Shown piece by piece: positions 1 to 8,686 of a DNA stretch of 64,000 bases. The DNA lies in assembly GCF_022647325.1 (NCBI RefSeq), contig NZ_CP071405.1, positions 3,658,001-3,722,000 on the forward strand. The letters are read 5' to 3'. Source of the stretch: Pantoea deleyi (GTDB lineage Bacteria; Pseudomonadota; Gammaproteobacteria; Enterobacterales; Enterobacteriaceae). The notes beneath the pieces were generated by a model. That model saw only the letters and a list, made by a program, of their open reading frames with translations. It was not told where the DNA came from and ran no database searches. The position numbers were made by a program, and so were the translations under genes. Each line of letters opens with the position of its first letter. The first letter of the stretch is position 1.

Positions 1-24
1 ACCTACACCGTGACCTACTCGTAA
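1..24 (+). CDS. 3' end of a probable fimbrial pilin gene (partial)
   Basis: Only the last seven codons (TYTVTYS) and a TAA stop are inside the window. An alternating Thr/Tyr/Val C-terminus is usual for the final beta strand of chaperone-usher pilins, and the gene lies directly upstream of the fimbrial chaperone on the same strand, so the major pilin subunit is the likely identity. The piece is too short to prove this. Confidence 0.5.
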   Translation, partial: TYTVTYS

Positions 25-29
25 TCGCG

Positions 30-53
30 ATGCCCGGCTTAACCGTCGGGCAT
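30..53 (+). terminator. Hairpin between pilin and chaperone genes
   Basis: ATGCCCG and CGGGCAT can pair with a 10-base loop, just after the pilin stop codon and 24 bp before the chaperone start. No T-tract follows. Hairpins here are common in fimbrial operons, where they attenuate read-through or protect the abundant pilin mRNA. That role is inferred. Confidence 0.5.
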
Positions 54-76
54 AAACCCGAAGTCAGGAGGAAAAA

Positions 77-757
77 ATGCGTTATTTAAGCTGGATTTTT
101 CTGGCAGCTGCACTCTGCTCTTCAGCCGCTCAGGCGGGGGGTGAAGGGTTAGGTGCGACACGCCTGGTCTACTCCTCCGCGGCGAAACAGTCCACCCTTC
201 AGGTCCGGAATACCCACGAGACCGCCTCATTTTTAATTCAGTCCTGGATGGAAACCGCCAGCGGTGAGCGTACACAGGATTTTGTTATTACACCGCCGCT
301 GTATCTTCTTAAACCGGCAACCGAAAGCGTTGTAAAAATTATTTTTAACGGTAAGGCACTGCCGCAGGATCGTGAAACCCTTTACTGGATGACGATTAAA
401 GCTATTCCGCAGCAATCGGATAATAGCGCGGGGAATTCTCTGCAGTTCGCCTCTGCTAATCGCATTAAGTTATTTTACCGCCCTGCTTCACTGCCGGGTA
501 ATGCGACTGAAGCGTGGAAAAGTGTGACCGCGAATTATAGCGCGGGCAAAGTGGTATTAAACAACCCCACTCCCTATTTTATTACCACGATTAACCTGAA
601 GGTGGATGGTAAAGCCGTTAAGCCGGTTATGTTACCGCCGCAGTCCGGAACGGCGCTGGCGGATAAATTCAGCCAGGCCACATCGCTGAGTTTCCAGACG
701 ATTAACGACTACGGTGCATGGACACCGGTTACCCGCGTCTCGTTAAACCAGAACTAG
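77..757 (+). CDS. Periplasmic fimbrial chaperone (PapD/FimC family)
   Basis: Binds pilin subunits in the periplasm by donor-strand complementation and delivers them to the usher. The 226-residue protein starts with a Sec signal peptide ending near AQA-20, followed by two immunoglobulin-like domains. The family's subunit-anchoring Arg and Lys are visible as R29 (GATRLVYSS) and K131 (NRIKLFYRP). The ATG at 77 follows a strong AGGAGG. It lies between a pilin tail and the usher gene, whose GTG start is 20 bp after this stop, so the genes form one operon. Length is normal for the family. The fimbrial type cannot be named from sequence alone. Confidence 0.93.
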   Translation: MRYLSWIFLAAALCSSAAQAGGEGLGATRLVYSSAAKQSTLQVRNTHETASFLIQSWMETASGERTQDFVITPPLYLLKPATESVVKIIFNGKALPQDRETLYWMTIKAIPQQSDNSAGNSLQFASANRIKLFYRPASLPGNATEAWKSVTANYSAGKVVLNNPTPYFITTINLKVDGKAVKPVMLPPQSGTALADKFSQATSLSFQTINDYGAWTPVTRVSLNQN

Positions 758-777
758 TTGCTTTAAGGGGTAAACGC

Positions 778-3306
778 GTGAAGATAAAAATCGTTTGTGC
801 GGTGGTGGCTTTCCATACCCTGGGGTATACCGCAGCCGCGGAGAGTGATTTACGCTTTAACCCTGCCTTTCTGAATGGCGAAGGTGCTCCCGCGGCCGAT
901 CTCTCCTGGGTTAATACGGGCAGCGCGCTGCCGCCGGGTGAATATAATATCAATGTCTACATCAACAAGACTTACGCCTTCACCGGTAACGTCAGTTTTG
1001 CAGTCAATAAATCCAGCGGGCAGGACGCCACCACCGCCTGTCTGACATCCGGCCAGCTTGAGGCACTGGGCGTCGATATGGCGCAGGCCAGAGGCGTCAG
1101 CCTGCCGCTGGCAAAGCAGTGCTACTTTCTTAATACGCTGTTTCCCGACAGCAGCACCGACTATGAGCCGCAAACGCTCACGCTCAATATCACCCTGCCC
1201 CAGAGCCAGATGCGTAATCTGCCGCGCGGCTTCGTTAGCCCGGAAAGCTGGGAGCAGGGCATCCGCGCCGGGTGGCTGAACTATGTGATCAACGGCTCAG
1301 ATAACACCTATAAATCGGGGAGTAAAACCCGCGATGAGCAGCTGTTTGCCAGCCTGAACAGCGGCGTAAACCTGGGTGCCTGGCGGCTGCGCGACTACAC
1401 CACCTGGACCCGGGATACGCATAAATTTAACCATGTACAGACGTGGCTGCAGCGGGATGTTCCGGCGCTGGAGGCCCAGTTTTACGCCGGGGAGACCTAC
1501 ACCTCCTCGCAGGTGTTTGACACGGTGGGTGTGCGCGGGCTGACGCTGAAAACGGATGAGAATATGCTGCCTGCCAGCCTGAGCGGCTACGCGCCCGAAG
1601 TGCGGGGAATTGCGCGCAGCAACGCCGTGGTGACGGTCCGGCAGACCGGCAATATCATCTATCAGACCAGCGTTTCGCCCGGTCCCTTTGTGCTCAGCGA
1701 CCTCTATCCCACCTCATCGGGCGGCGACCTCGACGTGACGATCAGGGAGAGCGACGGTTATGAGAGCCGGTTCACCGTGCCTTTCGCCAGCGTGCCTAAT
1801 CTGGTCCGCAGCGGCCAGGTCAGATATGCGCTCAGTGCGGGCAGATTTCAGCCGGTTAATAATCAGACTGCGCCAGCCTTTGCCCAGGGTGAACTCTTTT
1901 ATGGCTGGCAATATGGGCTGACTTTTTATGGGGGGATGCAGCTCTCGGAACGGTATCGCGGCGTGGCCGCCGGGATCGGCCAGAACCTGGGTCATCTGGG
2001 TGCCTATTCGCTGGATATTACCCATGCCCAGAGTCAGCTGGCCGATGATCGGCACTACACCGGCGACTCTCTCCGTCTGCGCTACAGCAAGCTGCTGAAC
2101 AACATCGGCACGCGCGTTAACTTCTATTCGCTGCGTTACTCCACGCAGGGGTTCTATAGCCTCAGCGATACAACCTATAAAAGAATGAGCGGCGGCAGAC
2201 CGGAGCAGGTCGTGGACGCGCAGGGTGCCGTCACGACCCGCTATGAAAAGGTCTATGATCTCCGGTTATCGCGCAAGGCCCGCAACCAGCTTCAGCTCTC
2301 TCAGCCGCTGAATGAGTATGGTTCGCTGTCACTCTCCTGGGATCAGCAAACCTACTGGCACACCCCGAAAACCACCCAGGGGATCCAGTTTGCGTGGAAT
2401 ACCACCTTCCGGAGGGCCTCGCTGGGCGTCAGCTTTCAGCGCACTACCACGCTCTATGATGATCGCAAGGATAATATCGTGGCGTTCTCGCTCTCGATCC
2501 CCTTTGGCGATCCCGCCAGTTCGACGCGCGCGCGTTTCTCCACTACGCAGGGAAATTCATCGGGAACGACCTACAGCGGCGGCGTCAGCGGCTATGTGCC
2601 CGGCACAGAGGAGCTCTACTACAGCGTCAGCCAGCGCTACAACGCACAACAGCACTATGGCGGCGATGCGGCCCTGCAATACAAAGATCAGCGCGGCCAG
2701 TACAACCTGGGGTACAGCTATGGGCAGGATGGCCGCACTCTCAGCTACGGCATCAGCGGAGGCGCAGTCGTGCACAAAGATGGGCTGACGCTGAGCCAGC
2801 CGCTGGGCAATACCAATATTCTGATCAAAGCACCTGGCGCCAGTGATGTGACGGTGCTCAACCATCGGAGTATCAAAACCGACAGCCGCGGTTATGCCGT
2901 TATCCCCTATGCCACACCTTATCGGGTTAATCAGGTCGGACTCGATGCCACCACCGCTGGCAGTGATGTCGAACTGGATAACACCCTGATCAGTGCCATC
3001 CCAACCGATGGCGCCCTGGTCAGAGCCACCATCGCCACGCGGCATGGTGCAAAAGCGATGTTTATTTTGCGGCATCACGGCACCGAACTGCCTTTTGGCA
3101 CGGTGGTCGCGTTAGCCGAGAGCGAGAGCAGCAGCATTGTCGGTGACGGCGGCAGCGTCTACTTATCCGGTCTGCCCCTGACGGGCACGCTTAACGCGGT
3201 CTGGGGCAAAAACAATGCGTCACGCTGTTCTGTGCGCTATCAGCTCACACAGCCCGATTTCAACGCCCACACGGGCCTCTACACAGTGGAGGGAACATGT
3301 CAGTAA
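778..3306 (+). CDS. Outer membrane fimbrial usher (FimD/PapC family)
   Basis: Forms the outer membrane pore that orders and secretes chaperone-subunit complexes. I place the start at GTG 778, which follows AAGGGG and gives a signal peptide ending near AAAE, then the typical mature N-terminus DLRFNPAFLNG. The 842-residue product has the usual layout: N-terminal periplasmic domain, a long 24-strand barrel interrupted by a plug (about residues 210-300), and C-terminal domains with a conserved Cys pair (ASRCSVRY and the final EGTCQ). An earlier in-frame ATG at 718 lies inside the chaperone gene and would destroy the signal peptide. The 3' end overlaps the next gene by 10 bp, showing translational coupling. 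Confidence 0.95.
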   Translation: MKIKIVCAVVAFHTLGYTAAAESDLRFNPAFLNGEGAPAADLSWVNTGSALPPGEYNINVYINKTYAFTGNVSFAVNKSSGQDATTACLTSGQLEALGVDMAQARGVSLPLAKQCYFLNTLFPDSSTDYEPQTLTLNITLPQSQMRNLPRGFVSPESWEQGIRAGWLNYVINGSDNTYKSGSKTRDEQLFASLNSGVNLGAWRLRDYTTWTRDTHKFNHVQTWLQRDVPALEAQFYAGETYTSSQVFDTVGVRGLTLKTDENMLPASLSGYAPEVRGIARSNAVVTVRQTGNIIYQTSVSPGPFVLSDLYPTSSGGDLDVTIRESDGYESRFTVPFASVPNLVRSGQVRYALSAGRFQPVNNQTAPAFAQGELFYGWQYGLTFYGGMQLSERYRGVAAGIGQNLGHLGAYSLDITHAQSQLADDRHYTGDSLRLRYSKLLNNIGTRVNFYSLRYSTQGFYSLSDTTYKRMSGGRPEQVVDAQGAVTTRYEKVYDLRLSRKARNQLQLSQPLNEYGSLSLSWDQQTYWHTPKTTQGIQFAWNTTFRRASLGVSFQRTTTLYDDRKDNIVAFSLSIPFGDPASSTRARFSTTQGNSSGTTYSGGVSGYVPGTEELYYSVSQRYNAQQHYGGDAALQYKDQRGQYNLGYSYGQDGRTLSYGISGGAVVHKDGLTLSQPLGNTNILIKAPGASDVTVLNHRSIKTDSRGYAVIPYATPYRVNQVGLDATTAGSDVELDNTLISAIPTDGALVRATIATRHGAKAMFILRHHGTELPFGTVVALAESESSSIVGDGGSVYLSGLPLTGTLNAVWGKNNASRCSVRYQLTQPDFNAHTGLYTVEGTCQ

Positions 3307-3815
3307 TTATCCGCCTGGTGTGTATCGTCCTGCTGTTCGCCTGCACGCTGCCGGTCCGCGCCTACGATGTCCTGGTGTCGGTGAAGGGCAATCTGATCGC
3401 CAATACCTGCGTTGTCTCGGCAGACTCACTGCTAAAAGAGGTGCCGCTGGGCGATATCGGCACCCGCCAGTTAAGCAAAACGGGGGCAGTAAGTAACATT
3501 AAAGCACCCTTTACTCTCACGCTGGAAGCGTGCGGGTCCACCTTTTCGGGTGTGAAGATCCGCTTCAGCGGTACGCCGGATGAGGTCGATTCGCGCCTGC
3601 TCAAGGTGGCAGACGGTGGCGCGACCGGCGTGGCCGTGCAGATCCTCGATAACGACGGCAAGCTTATCCCCCTCAATACCCAGACAGCAACGTATGGCGT
3701 GGCGGGGAGTGACAGCGTTCAGATGAACTTTTATGCCCGATTAACCGCGACAGGTCCTGACGTGACTGCGGGCGACGTTACCGCTATCGCCACCTGGACA
3801 ACGGAGTATCAATAA
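3297..3815 (+). CDS. Minor fimbrial subunit (type 1 family)
   Basis: A 172-residue secreted pilin with a signal peptide ending near VRA-22. The mature part has the pilin disulfide pair (NTCVVSADS and LEACGSTF) and ends in a beta-rich WTTEYQ, with the penultimate Tyr of chaperone-recognised subunits. It starts inside the end of the usher gene and its TAATG stop-start overlaps the adhesin gene. This order (usher, minor pilin, adhesin) matches FimF/FimG-like adaptor subunits that join the tip adhesin to the rod. Exact position in the fibre is inferred. Confidence 0.88.
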   Translation: MSVIIRLVCIVLLFACTLPVRAYDVLVSVKGNLIANTCVVSADSLLKEVPLGDIGTRQLSKTGAVSNIKAPFTLTLEACGSTFSGVKIRFSGTPDEVDSRLLKVADGGATGVAVQILDNDGKLIPLNTQTATYGVAGSDSVQMNFYARLTATGPDVTAGDVTAIATWTTEYQ

Positions 3816-4828
3816 TGCGTATTTTACTGCTGCTTGCCTGCTGCCTTCTCTCTGCTCACGCGCTGGCGCTGGAGAAGAAATCTGACATCACGCTCTCGCC
3901 TAAGCCGATGAACTATTCCGGACCGGCGGACTCCGTGATGCCCGGTAATATCATTGGTTCCACCTGGAGCACCACCGTCGATGTCGGTGAAGTTTTCTGG
4001 TGCGGAGTGGTCGTGGCCTGCACAAAGGGCACCCTTCAGCCCTCTGCTTCGGCAATCACCAGCGGGGCAACCGTCACCGTTGATGGCGTAAATTACACGG
4101 TGTTTGAAACGGGGGTACCCGGCGTGGGCTATATCATTGGCCTGAAAGATTCGAACGCAACCGAATATGTTCCGTTACAGAACGGCATCACGCAGAGCTA
4201 CCCGGCTAAGGGTACGGCGGGCTTTGCTCAGAGCCTGGGCTGGTCAGCCAAAGTGACCTTCGTTAAAACGGCTTCCGCATTGAAATCGGGGACGTATACC
4301 ACCCCCACGATCAATGCTGCCACACTGACGGCTTACAACAATGAAACTAAAACCGCGCAGGTTATCATCAACCCCACGACCATTACGGTGGTTGCCAGCG
4401 GCTGTACGGTCAATACCAAAAGTGCCAGCGTCGATCTGGGCACGCTGGATGTCCGTACCCTTTCCGCCGTGGGCAGCACCTCACCTTCCGGTTCCTTCAA
4501 CGTGACGCTGACCTGTGACCAGAATATCGCCGTGAATGCGGTGATGACCGACCAGACGACGCCCGCTAATCGCTCATCGGTGGTGACGCTGACGGGCGAC
4601 TCCACCGCGTCGGGCGTGGGCGTTCAGTTCTTCTACAACGGGACCGGCCCGCTGATGATGGGACCCGACAGCTCGGGCGCTGACACGCTCAACCAGTTTT
4701 TTATTCAGACCACCTCCTCCGCCAGACAGGTCCTGACGCTGCCTTTCCAGACGCAGTACATTCGTACGGGGGATCTGGCGCCCGGCTCCGCCAACGCCCT
4801 GGCGAGCATCACGTTCTCCTATCAGTAG
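3815..4828 (+). CDS. Two-domain fimbrial tip adhesin (FimH-like organisation)
   Basis: A 337-residue secreted protein with a signal peptide ending near ALALE. Length and layout fit a tip adhesin: an N-terminal receptor-binding domain of about 160 residues with a Cys pair (FWCGVVVACTKG), then a C-terminal pilin domain from about residue 185 with its own disulfide pair (SGCTVNT and LTCDQ), ending in a beta strand and aromatic FSYQ. It is the last large gene of the operon and is coupled to the minor pilin by a TAATG overlap. The lectin domain has no motif I recognise as mannose binding, so the receptor is unknown. Confidence 0.85.
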   Translation: MRILLLLACCLLSAHALALEKKSDITLSPKPMNYSGPADSVMPGNIIGSTWSTTVDVGEVFWCGVVVACTKGTLQPSASAITSGATVTVDGVNYTVFETGVPGVGYIIGLKDSNATEYVPLQNGITQSYPAKGTAGFAQSLGWSAKVTFVKTASALKSGTYTTPTINAATLTAYNNETKTAQVIINPTTITVVASGCTVNTKSASVDLGTLDVRTLSAVGSTSPSGSFNVTLTCDQNIAVNAVMTDQTTPANRSSVVTLTGDSTASGVGVQFFYNGTGPLMMGPDSSGADTLNQFFIQTTSSARQVLTLPFQTQYIRTGDLAPGSANALASITFSYQ

Positions 4829-4841
4829 GGGCCGGAGAAGC

Positions 4842-5006
4842 GTGACTGGACACACCCTTTTTAAAATGCTGCGCGATACCGGCCTGGCCATCCGGTCGCA
4901 CAAAGCAGGCGGCGAATCGATCGCCGCGCCGCTGTCTGGCTATCCGGAAACGATGCATCTTCAGGCTATCGAAATCCGCGAACGGATTGAGCGGGAGCGG
5001 CTGTAA
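4842..5006 (+). CDS. Small hypothetical protein, 54 residues, after the adhesin gene
   Basis: An open frame beginning at GTG 4842 (GGAG four bases upstream) or ATG 4866, and ending at TAA 5004-5006, just before a 13-bp hairpin. The product has no signal peptide and is charged toward the end (EIRERIERERL), which would form an amphipathic helix. It lies 13 bp after the adhesin stop, so it could be the last cistron of the fimbrial operon. I recognise no family. It may also be chance coding; the start spacing is short. Confidence 0.4.
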   Translation: MTGHTLFKMLRDTGLAIRSHKAGGESIAAPLSGYPETMHLQAIEIRERIERERL

Positions 5007-5013
5007 TCCTCTC

Positions 5014-5048
5014 GGCCCTGCCGTGCGCGCCTGCGGCACGGCAGGGCC
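5014..5048 (+). terminator. Strong 13-bp hairpin closing the fimbrial operon
   Basis: GGCCCTGCCGTGC pairs perfectly with GCACGGCAGGGCC across a nine-base loop. There is no T-tract, so it may act as a factor-dependent terminator or 3' stabiliser. The remaining sequence to 5224 holds only the presumed yghU promoter region. Confidence 0.6.
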
Positions 5049-5224
5049 CGGTCAGATCATCCGACGCCCCGCCTGACACACTTTTATGCACTTTTCTCCG
5101 ACGCCGCAGCCCGCCTGACCTCTGCGCGTAGCGGCACGCCTTCGCGCAGCCAGCAGAGTTAAACCGCCTCTGCAGCACCTGCTACACTCCAGACGAACAT
5201 CACATCACAAGGCGAACTTTCATT

Positions 5225-6088
5225 ATGTCGGAAAATGCATATCAGCCCGCAAAAGTCTGGACCTGGGATCCTGAAGCCAAAGGCAACGGTGCGAAGACAA
5301 ACCGTCCGTTCGCGGGTCCTACCCATGAAAAAGCGCTGCCGGTCGGCAAACACCCCCTGCAGCTCTACTCCCTGGGCACGCCTAACGGCCAGAAAGTGAC
5401 TATCCTGCTGGAAGAGCTGCTGGCGCTGAACGTTAACGATGCGGAATATGATGCCTGGCTGATTCGTATCGGCGACGGCGATCAGTTCTCCAGCGGGTTT
5501 GTGGACGTGAACCCGAACTCGAAAATCCCGGCGCTGAGCGACCACTCGGCCACGCCGCCGATCCGGGTGTTTGAATCGGGCAATATCCTGCTCTATCTGG
5601 CAGAAAAATATGGCTACTTCCTGCCAAAAGATATCGCCGCCCGCACCGAAACCCTGAACTGGCTGTTCTGGCTGCAGGGCTCCGCGCCTTATCTGGGCGG
5701 CGGTTTCGGCCATTTCTATCACTACGCGCCGGAAAAAATCGAGTACGCCATCAACCGCTTCACGCTGGAAGCGAAGCGTCAGTTCGACGTGCTGGATCGC
5801 CAGCTGGCCGATAACCGCTACCTGGCCGGTGACGATTACACCATCGCCGACATCGCCACCTGGCCGTGGTACGGCAACATGGTGCTGAACGATCAGTATG
5901 GCGCTGCCGACTTCCTGGATGTGCAGTCCTATAAAAATGTGGTGCGCTGGGCGAAAGAGATCGCGCAGCGTCCTGCCGTTATTCGTGGCCGCAAGGTCAA
6001 CCGTGTCATGGGTGACCCGGCCGATCAGCTGCATGAGCGTCATGATGCCGCTGACTTCGATACCCAGACTCAGGATAAAAAAGCCTAA
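5225..6088 (+). CDS. yghU: Glutathione S-transferase-like disulfide-bond oxidoreductase YghU
   Basis: A cytosolic Nu-class glutathione transferase homologue that reduces disulfides with glutathione. The 287 residues match the length of E. coli YghU. A family-specific N-terminal extension of about 45 residues precedes the thioredoxin fold (LYSLGTPNGQKVTILLEE), with the glutathione-binding VNPNSKIPAL and FESGNILLYLAEKYG segments, then the all-alpha C-terminal domain (YTIADIATWPWYGN). The ATG at 5225 follows AAGGCGAAC. A DUF1330 gene starts 10 bp after the stop behind AAGGAG, so the two are probably co-transcribed. Confidence 0.93.
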   Translation: MSENAYQPAKVWTWDPEAKGNGAKTNRPFAGPTHEKALPVGKHPLQLYSLGTPNGQKVTILLEELLALNVNDAEYDAWLIRIGDGDQFSSGFVDVNPNSKIPALSDHSATPPIRVFESGNILLYLAEKYGYFLPKDIAARTETLNWLFWLQGSAPYLGGGFGHFYHYAPEKIEYAINRFTLEAKRQFDVLDRQLADNRYLAGDDYTIADIATWPWYGNMVLNDQYGAADFLDVQSYKNVVRWAKEIAQRPAVIRGRKVNRVMGDPADQLHERHDAADFDTQTQDKKA

Positions 6089-6098
6089 GGAGAAACCT

Positions 6099-6392
6099 GT
6101 GAGTGCATACGTTGTTTTTATTCGTGATAACACCCTGAACCAGGATGAAATGGCGATCTACGCCGAGAAAGCGGGCCAGGCGCGCGGCGATCATCAGATC
6201 AATCCGCTGGCCTTTTATGGTGAGCTAGAGACGCTGGAAGGTCAGGAAGCGGAAGGCGTAGTGATTCTGGAGTTTGCGAGCCGCGAAGCCGCACACGCCT
6301 GGTATGACAGCCCGGAATATCAGGCGGCCAAAGCGCACCGTCTGAAAGGCGCCAACTACCGCGTGGTGCTGGTTGAGGGTGTCAGCAAGTAA
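6099..6392 (+). CDS. DUF1330 family protein
   Basis: A 97-residue protein of the dimeric alpha/beta-barrel-type DUF1330 family. Typical features are the N-terminal AYVVFIRDN strand, a central GELETLEG turn, and the FASREAAHAWYDSPEYQ segment. The start is GTG 6099, eight bases after AAGGAG; a longer frame upstream lies wholly inside yghU. Function in this family is not established. Its position 10 bp behind yghU suggests co-expression with a glutathione-linked redox protein. A hairpin terminator follows. Confidence 0.87.
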   Translation: MSAYVVFIRDNTLNQDEMAIYAEKAGQARGDHQINPLAFYGELETLEGQEAEGVVILEFASREAAHAWYDSPEYQAAKAHRLKGANYRVVLVEGVSK

Positions 6393-6399
6393 GTCTCAG

Positions 6400-6421
6400 G
6401 GCGGCAGCCATGCCGCCTTTC
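6400..6421. terminator. Terminator between convergent DUF1330 and yncE-like genes
   Basis: GGCGGCA and TGCCGCC pair over a GCCA loop and are followed by TTTCTTT on the plus strand. It lies between the two convergent stop codons. Confidence 0.75.
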
Positions 6422-6422
6422 T

Positions 6423-7517
6423 TTACTGCAGATTGATTCGCGCCACGCCATCCTGCGGCTGGCCGCTGCTATCCTCACCGATCTCCTGCTTCAGGGTGAC
6501 AAACAGCGTCTGCCCATCCGGCGTGACCAGCAGATTTTCAGGATGCCCGCCGAATGACCAGCTGTTTTTAACCTCATAGGTTGTGCCATCCAGCTGCAGC
6601 ACCTTCTTCGACGCGCGCTGGCTGATATAGATTTCATTGCGCTTGCCGTTAAATTTAATCCCCAGCGAATCGCCCTGCATCAGGCTCTGGATCACCCGGC
6701 CGCTCCGCTCGTCAAACACCCGCGCCTGTCCCGCCTGGGAACGCGCCGTGACAAACAGCCGGCCCGTCGCCGGATCTTCCGCCATGTTCAGGAACGGATC
6801 GGCTTGCCCGTCACCCGCCGTCAGACGCTGCTCAATCCTGTGATTACGCGGATTGATGACCAGGATTTCCCCGCTGCCATTCGTTGCATAAATCCGGTCG
6901 CTGACCGGCGAGAACAGGAGGCCGGCGATCGCCTTTCCGGCTCCGGTAATCCGGGCCTTCAGCTTCAGGGTTTTCGCCTGCACGACCCAGATCGTTCCCG
7001 ACTCGCCGGCATCGCCGATATAAAGCAGGCCATCATGCAGCAGGATTTCATGCGGATGACAGGGCTGACCACGCTGATCCTTTTCATTCAGGATCAGGCG
7101 TTTCAGCACCCTGCCGTTTTCCGGATCGATCGCGGTGATCGCGCCGTCAGAGGTGTTGGTGGCATAGAGCGTGCTGCCGTCCGGCTCGCCGATCAGCCCT
7201 ACGTTTTTGAGATCGAAGTGCCCCGCCCCGCGGCTCTGCAGCGTGGTGGCATCAAGCCGCTGGATCATACCGCCGCTGATCGTCTCTGCCGCCTGCGCGC
7301 GGGCGATATAGAGCGTATTGGTTGCAGCCAGATAGACGATCTGCTGCACGCCCTCTTCCAGCTCACGCTGGATCAGATTGTCCGGGCTGGAGGGCTGCAT
7401 CACCACCGCACCGCTGCCATCCACTTTCCGGGGGGTGCTCTGACACGCGGTCAGGCAGAAGGCGCTGACCATCGCCAGGGCGAGTGCCGTATTACGCGGG
7501 CTGAACAACGCTTTCAT
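6423..7517 (-). CDS. yncE: YncE-like beta-propeller lipoprotein
   Basis: Resembles E. coli YncE, a seven-bladed beta-propeller periplasmic protein of unknown physiological role that is induced by iron limitation. I set the start at 7517, where GGGAG lies seven bases upstream; 364 residues. The N-terminus carries a lipoprotein signal with lipobox LTAC, so this version is probably membrane-anchored. Propeller repeats are visible throughout (LYATNTSDGAITAIDPENG, IYATNGSGEILVINP, LFVTARSQAGQARVFDE, NLLVTPDGQTLFVTL). A Fur-box-like sequence lies about 45 bp upstream. Neighbours give no functional hint. Confidence 0.87.
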   Translation of the reverse strand: MKALFSPRNTALALAMVSAFCLTACQSTPRKVDGSGAVVMQPSSPDNLIQRELEEGVQQIVYLAATNTLYIARAQAAETISGGMIQRLDATTLQSRGAGHFDLKNVGLIGEPDGSTLYATNTSDGAITAIDPENGRVLKRLILNEKDQRGQPCHPHEILLHDGLLYIGDAGESGTIWVVQAKTLKLKARITGAGKAIAGLLFSPVSDRIYATNGSGEILVINPRNHRIEQRLTAGDGQADPFLNMAEDPATGRLFVTARSQAGQARVFDERSGRVIQSLMQGDSLGIKFNGKRNEIYISQRASKKVLQLDGTTYEVKNSWSFGGHPENLLVTPDGQTLFVTLKQEIGEDSSGQPQDGVARINLQ

Positions 7518-7559
7518 GCTTAACTCCCTTATCGATCTGCCACGGCAGGCCGGGATGAA

Positions 7560-7578
7560 AAGAATGAGAATCATACGC
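7560..7578 (-). promoter_or_regulatory. Fur-box-like operator upstream of the yncE-like gene
   Basis: AAGAATGAGAATCATACGC matches 13 of 19 positions of the classical Fur consensus, including the central AATGA-AATCAT core. It lies about 43-61 bp before the start codon, where a repressor would cover a promoter. E. coli yncE is known to be Fur-regulated, which supports the call. Confidence 0.6.
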
Positions 7579-7683
7579 ATCAGTGAAAATCGTGTAAACG
7601 TAGCGACTCCGCCGGACGCGTAAATCAGCATTATGCGGTACACAAAGTGCTCAGCTCCGCCATAAAGAATCTGAAAAAACAGA

Positions 7684-8622
7684 TTAATCGATCGACTGCA
7701 GATGCTGCTGCAGAAACGCGACAAAGGCGGAAATCCGCGCCGGAAGCTGGCGCTGCGCCTGCCAGACCGCAAAAATATCCCCATCCGGCGCCTGCCAGTC
7801 GGGCAACACCGGCAGCAGTTCACCCGACGCCAGGCTGTGCTGCGCATCCCACCAGGAACGCAGCAGGATGCCATGCCCGTCCATCGCCAGCCGCATCGCC
7901 ACTTCGCCATCGTTGGTGATCAGGCTGCCGCGCACCTTCTGCGTGATGCTCTGTTCGCCGCGGGTCAGCCGCCACAGGGTAAAATCGCTGTCGTGCTGAC
8001 GCAGTAAAATGCAGTTGTGCTGCCCCAGATCGCGCACGGTGGCGGGCAGCCCGTGCCGGGCCGCATAGGTGGGCGAGCAGCAGAGAATACGCGGATTGGT
8101 CCGCAGCCGGCGCGCCACCAGCCGCGAGTCGGGTGGCTCGCCGACGCGAATATCAATGTCCATATTCGCATCCGGAAAATTGAGTGACTGACTGCTGAGC
8201 GACAGCGACAGCGAGAGCTGCGGATGCAGCGCGGCAAAGGCCGATACGCAGGGCGCGATATGGCGACGACCAAAGCCGAATGAGGCGTTGATGTTCAGTG
8301 TGCCGCGCAGCTGAGCGGTTTCGCCGCTGACCGCTTCCTCCAGCGCCGCCAGCTGATCCAGCAGCGGCCGGGCGCCCGCCAGATAGCGACGGCCCTCCGC
8401 CGTCAGCTCCAGTCGTCGCGTGGTGCGGCGCAGCAGCTGCACGCCGAGGCGCTGCTCCAGCTGGCTCAGACGTTTGCTGACTGCCGCCAGCGACAGACCG
8501 AGTTCATGGGCCGCCGCCGTCAGACTCTCCACCCCGGCCAGGCGGACAAAGAAGGCCAGGTCATCTGTCGAGGTACGGGATTCTCTACTTTTATTCAACA
8601 CTGGATTGCGTTTCAGACTCAT
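7684..8622 (-). CDS. dmlR: LysR-type regulator, probable DmlR
   Basis: A 312-residue LysR regulator: N-terminal winged helix-turn-helix (LTAAAHELGLSLAAVSKRLSQLEQRLG) at about residues 34-58, then a periplasmic-binding-protein-like effector domain (DIRVGEPPDSRLVARRL). The start at 8622 follows GGAAG. It is transcribed divergently from the D-malate/tartrate dehydrogenase gene across a 64-bp gap, the same arrangement as E. coli dmlR-dmlA, so it is the likely activator of that gene. The assignment rests on context, because this LysR subgroup is large. Confidence 0.8.
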   Translation of the reverse strand: MSLKRNPVLNKSRESRTSTDDLAFFVRLAGVESLTAAAHELGLSLAAVSKRLSQLEQRLGVQLLRRTTRRLELTAEGRRYLAGARPLLDQLAALEEAVSGETAQLRGTLNINASFGFGRRHIAPCVSAFAALHPQLSLSLSLSSQSLNFPDANMDIDIRVGEPPDSRLVARRLRTNPRILCCSPTYAARHGLPATVRDLGQHNCILLRQHDSDFTLWRLTRGEQSITQKVRGSLITNDGEVAMRLAMDGHGILLRSWWDAQHSLASGELLPVLPDWQAPDGDIFAVWQAQRQLPARISAFVAFLQQHLQSID

Positions 8623-8686
8623 TATCTTCCCGGAACCGACAGTTATACTGCGTACACAATTCGAACATCAACCGGAAAGGTGCCCT

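Noticed and set aside
718..777. Upstream ATG of the usher frame
   Set aside because: It lies within the chaperone gene and puts 20 extra residues before a clear signal peptide. GTG 778 has a ribosome site.
6423..7910. Long version of the yncE-like frame beginning at 7910
   Set aside because: The extra N-terminal part overlaps the dmlR gene in another frame and lacks a signal peptide. ATG 7517 has a ribosome site and lipobox signal.
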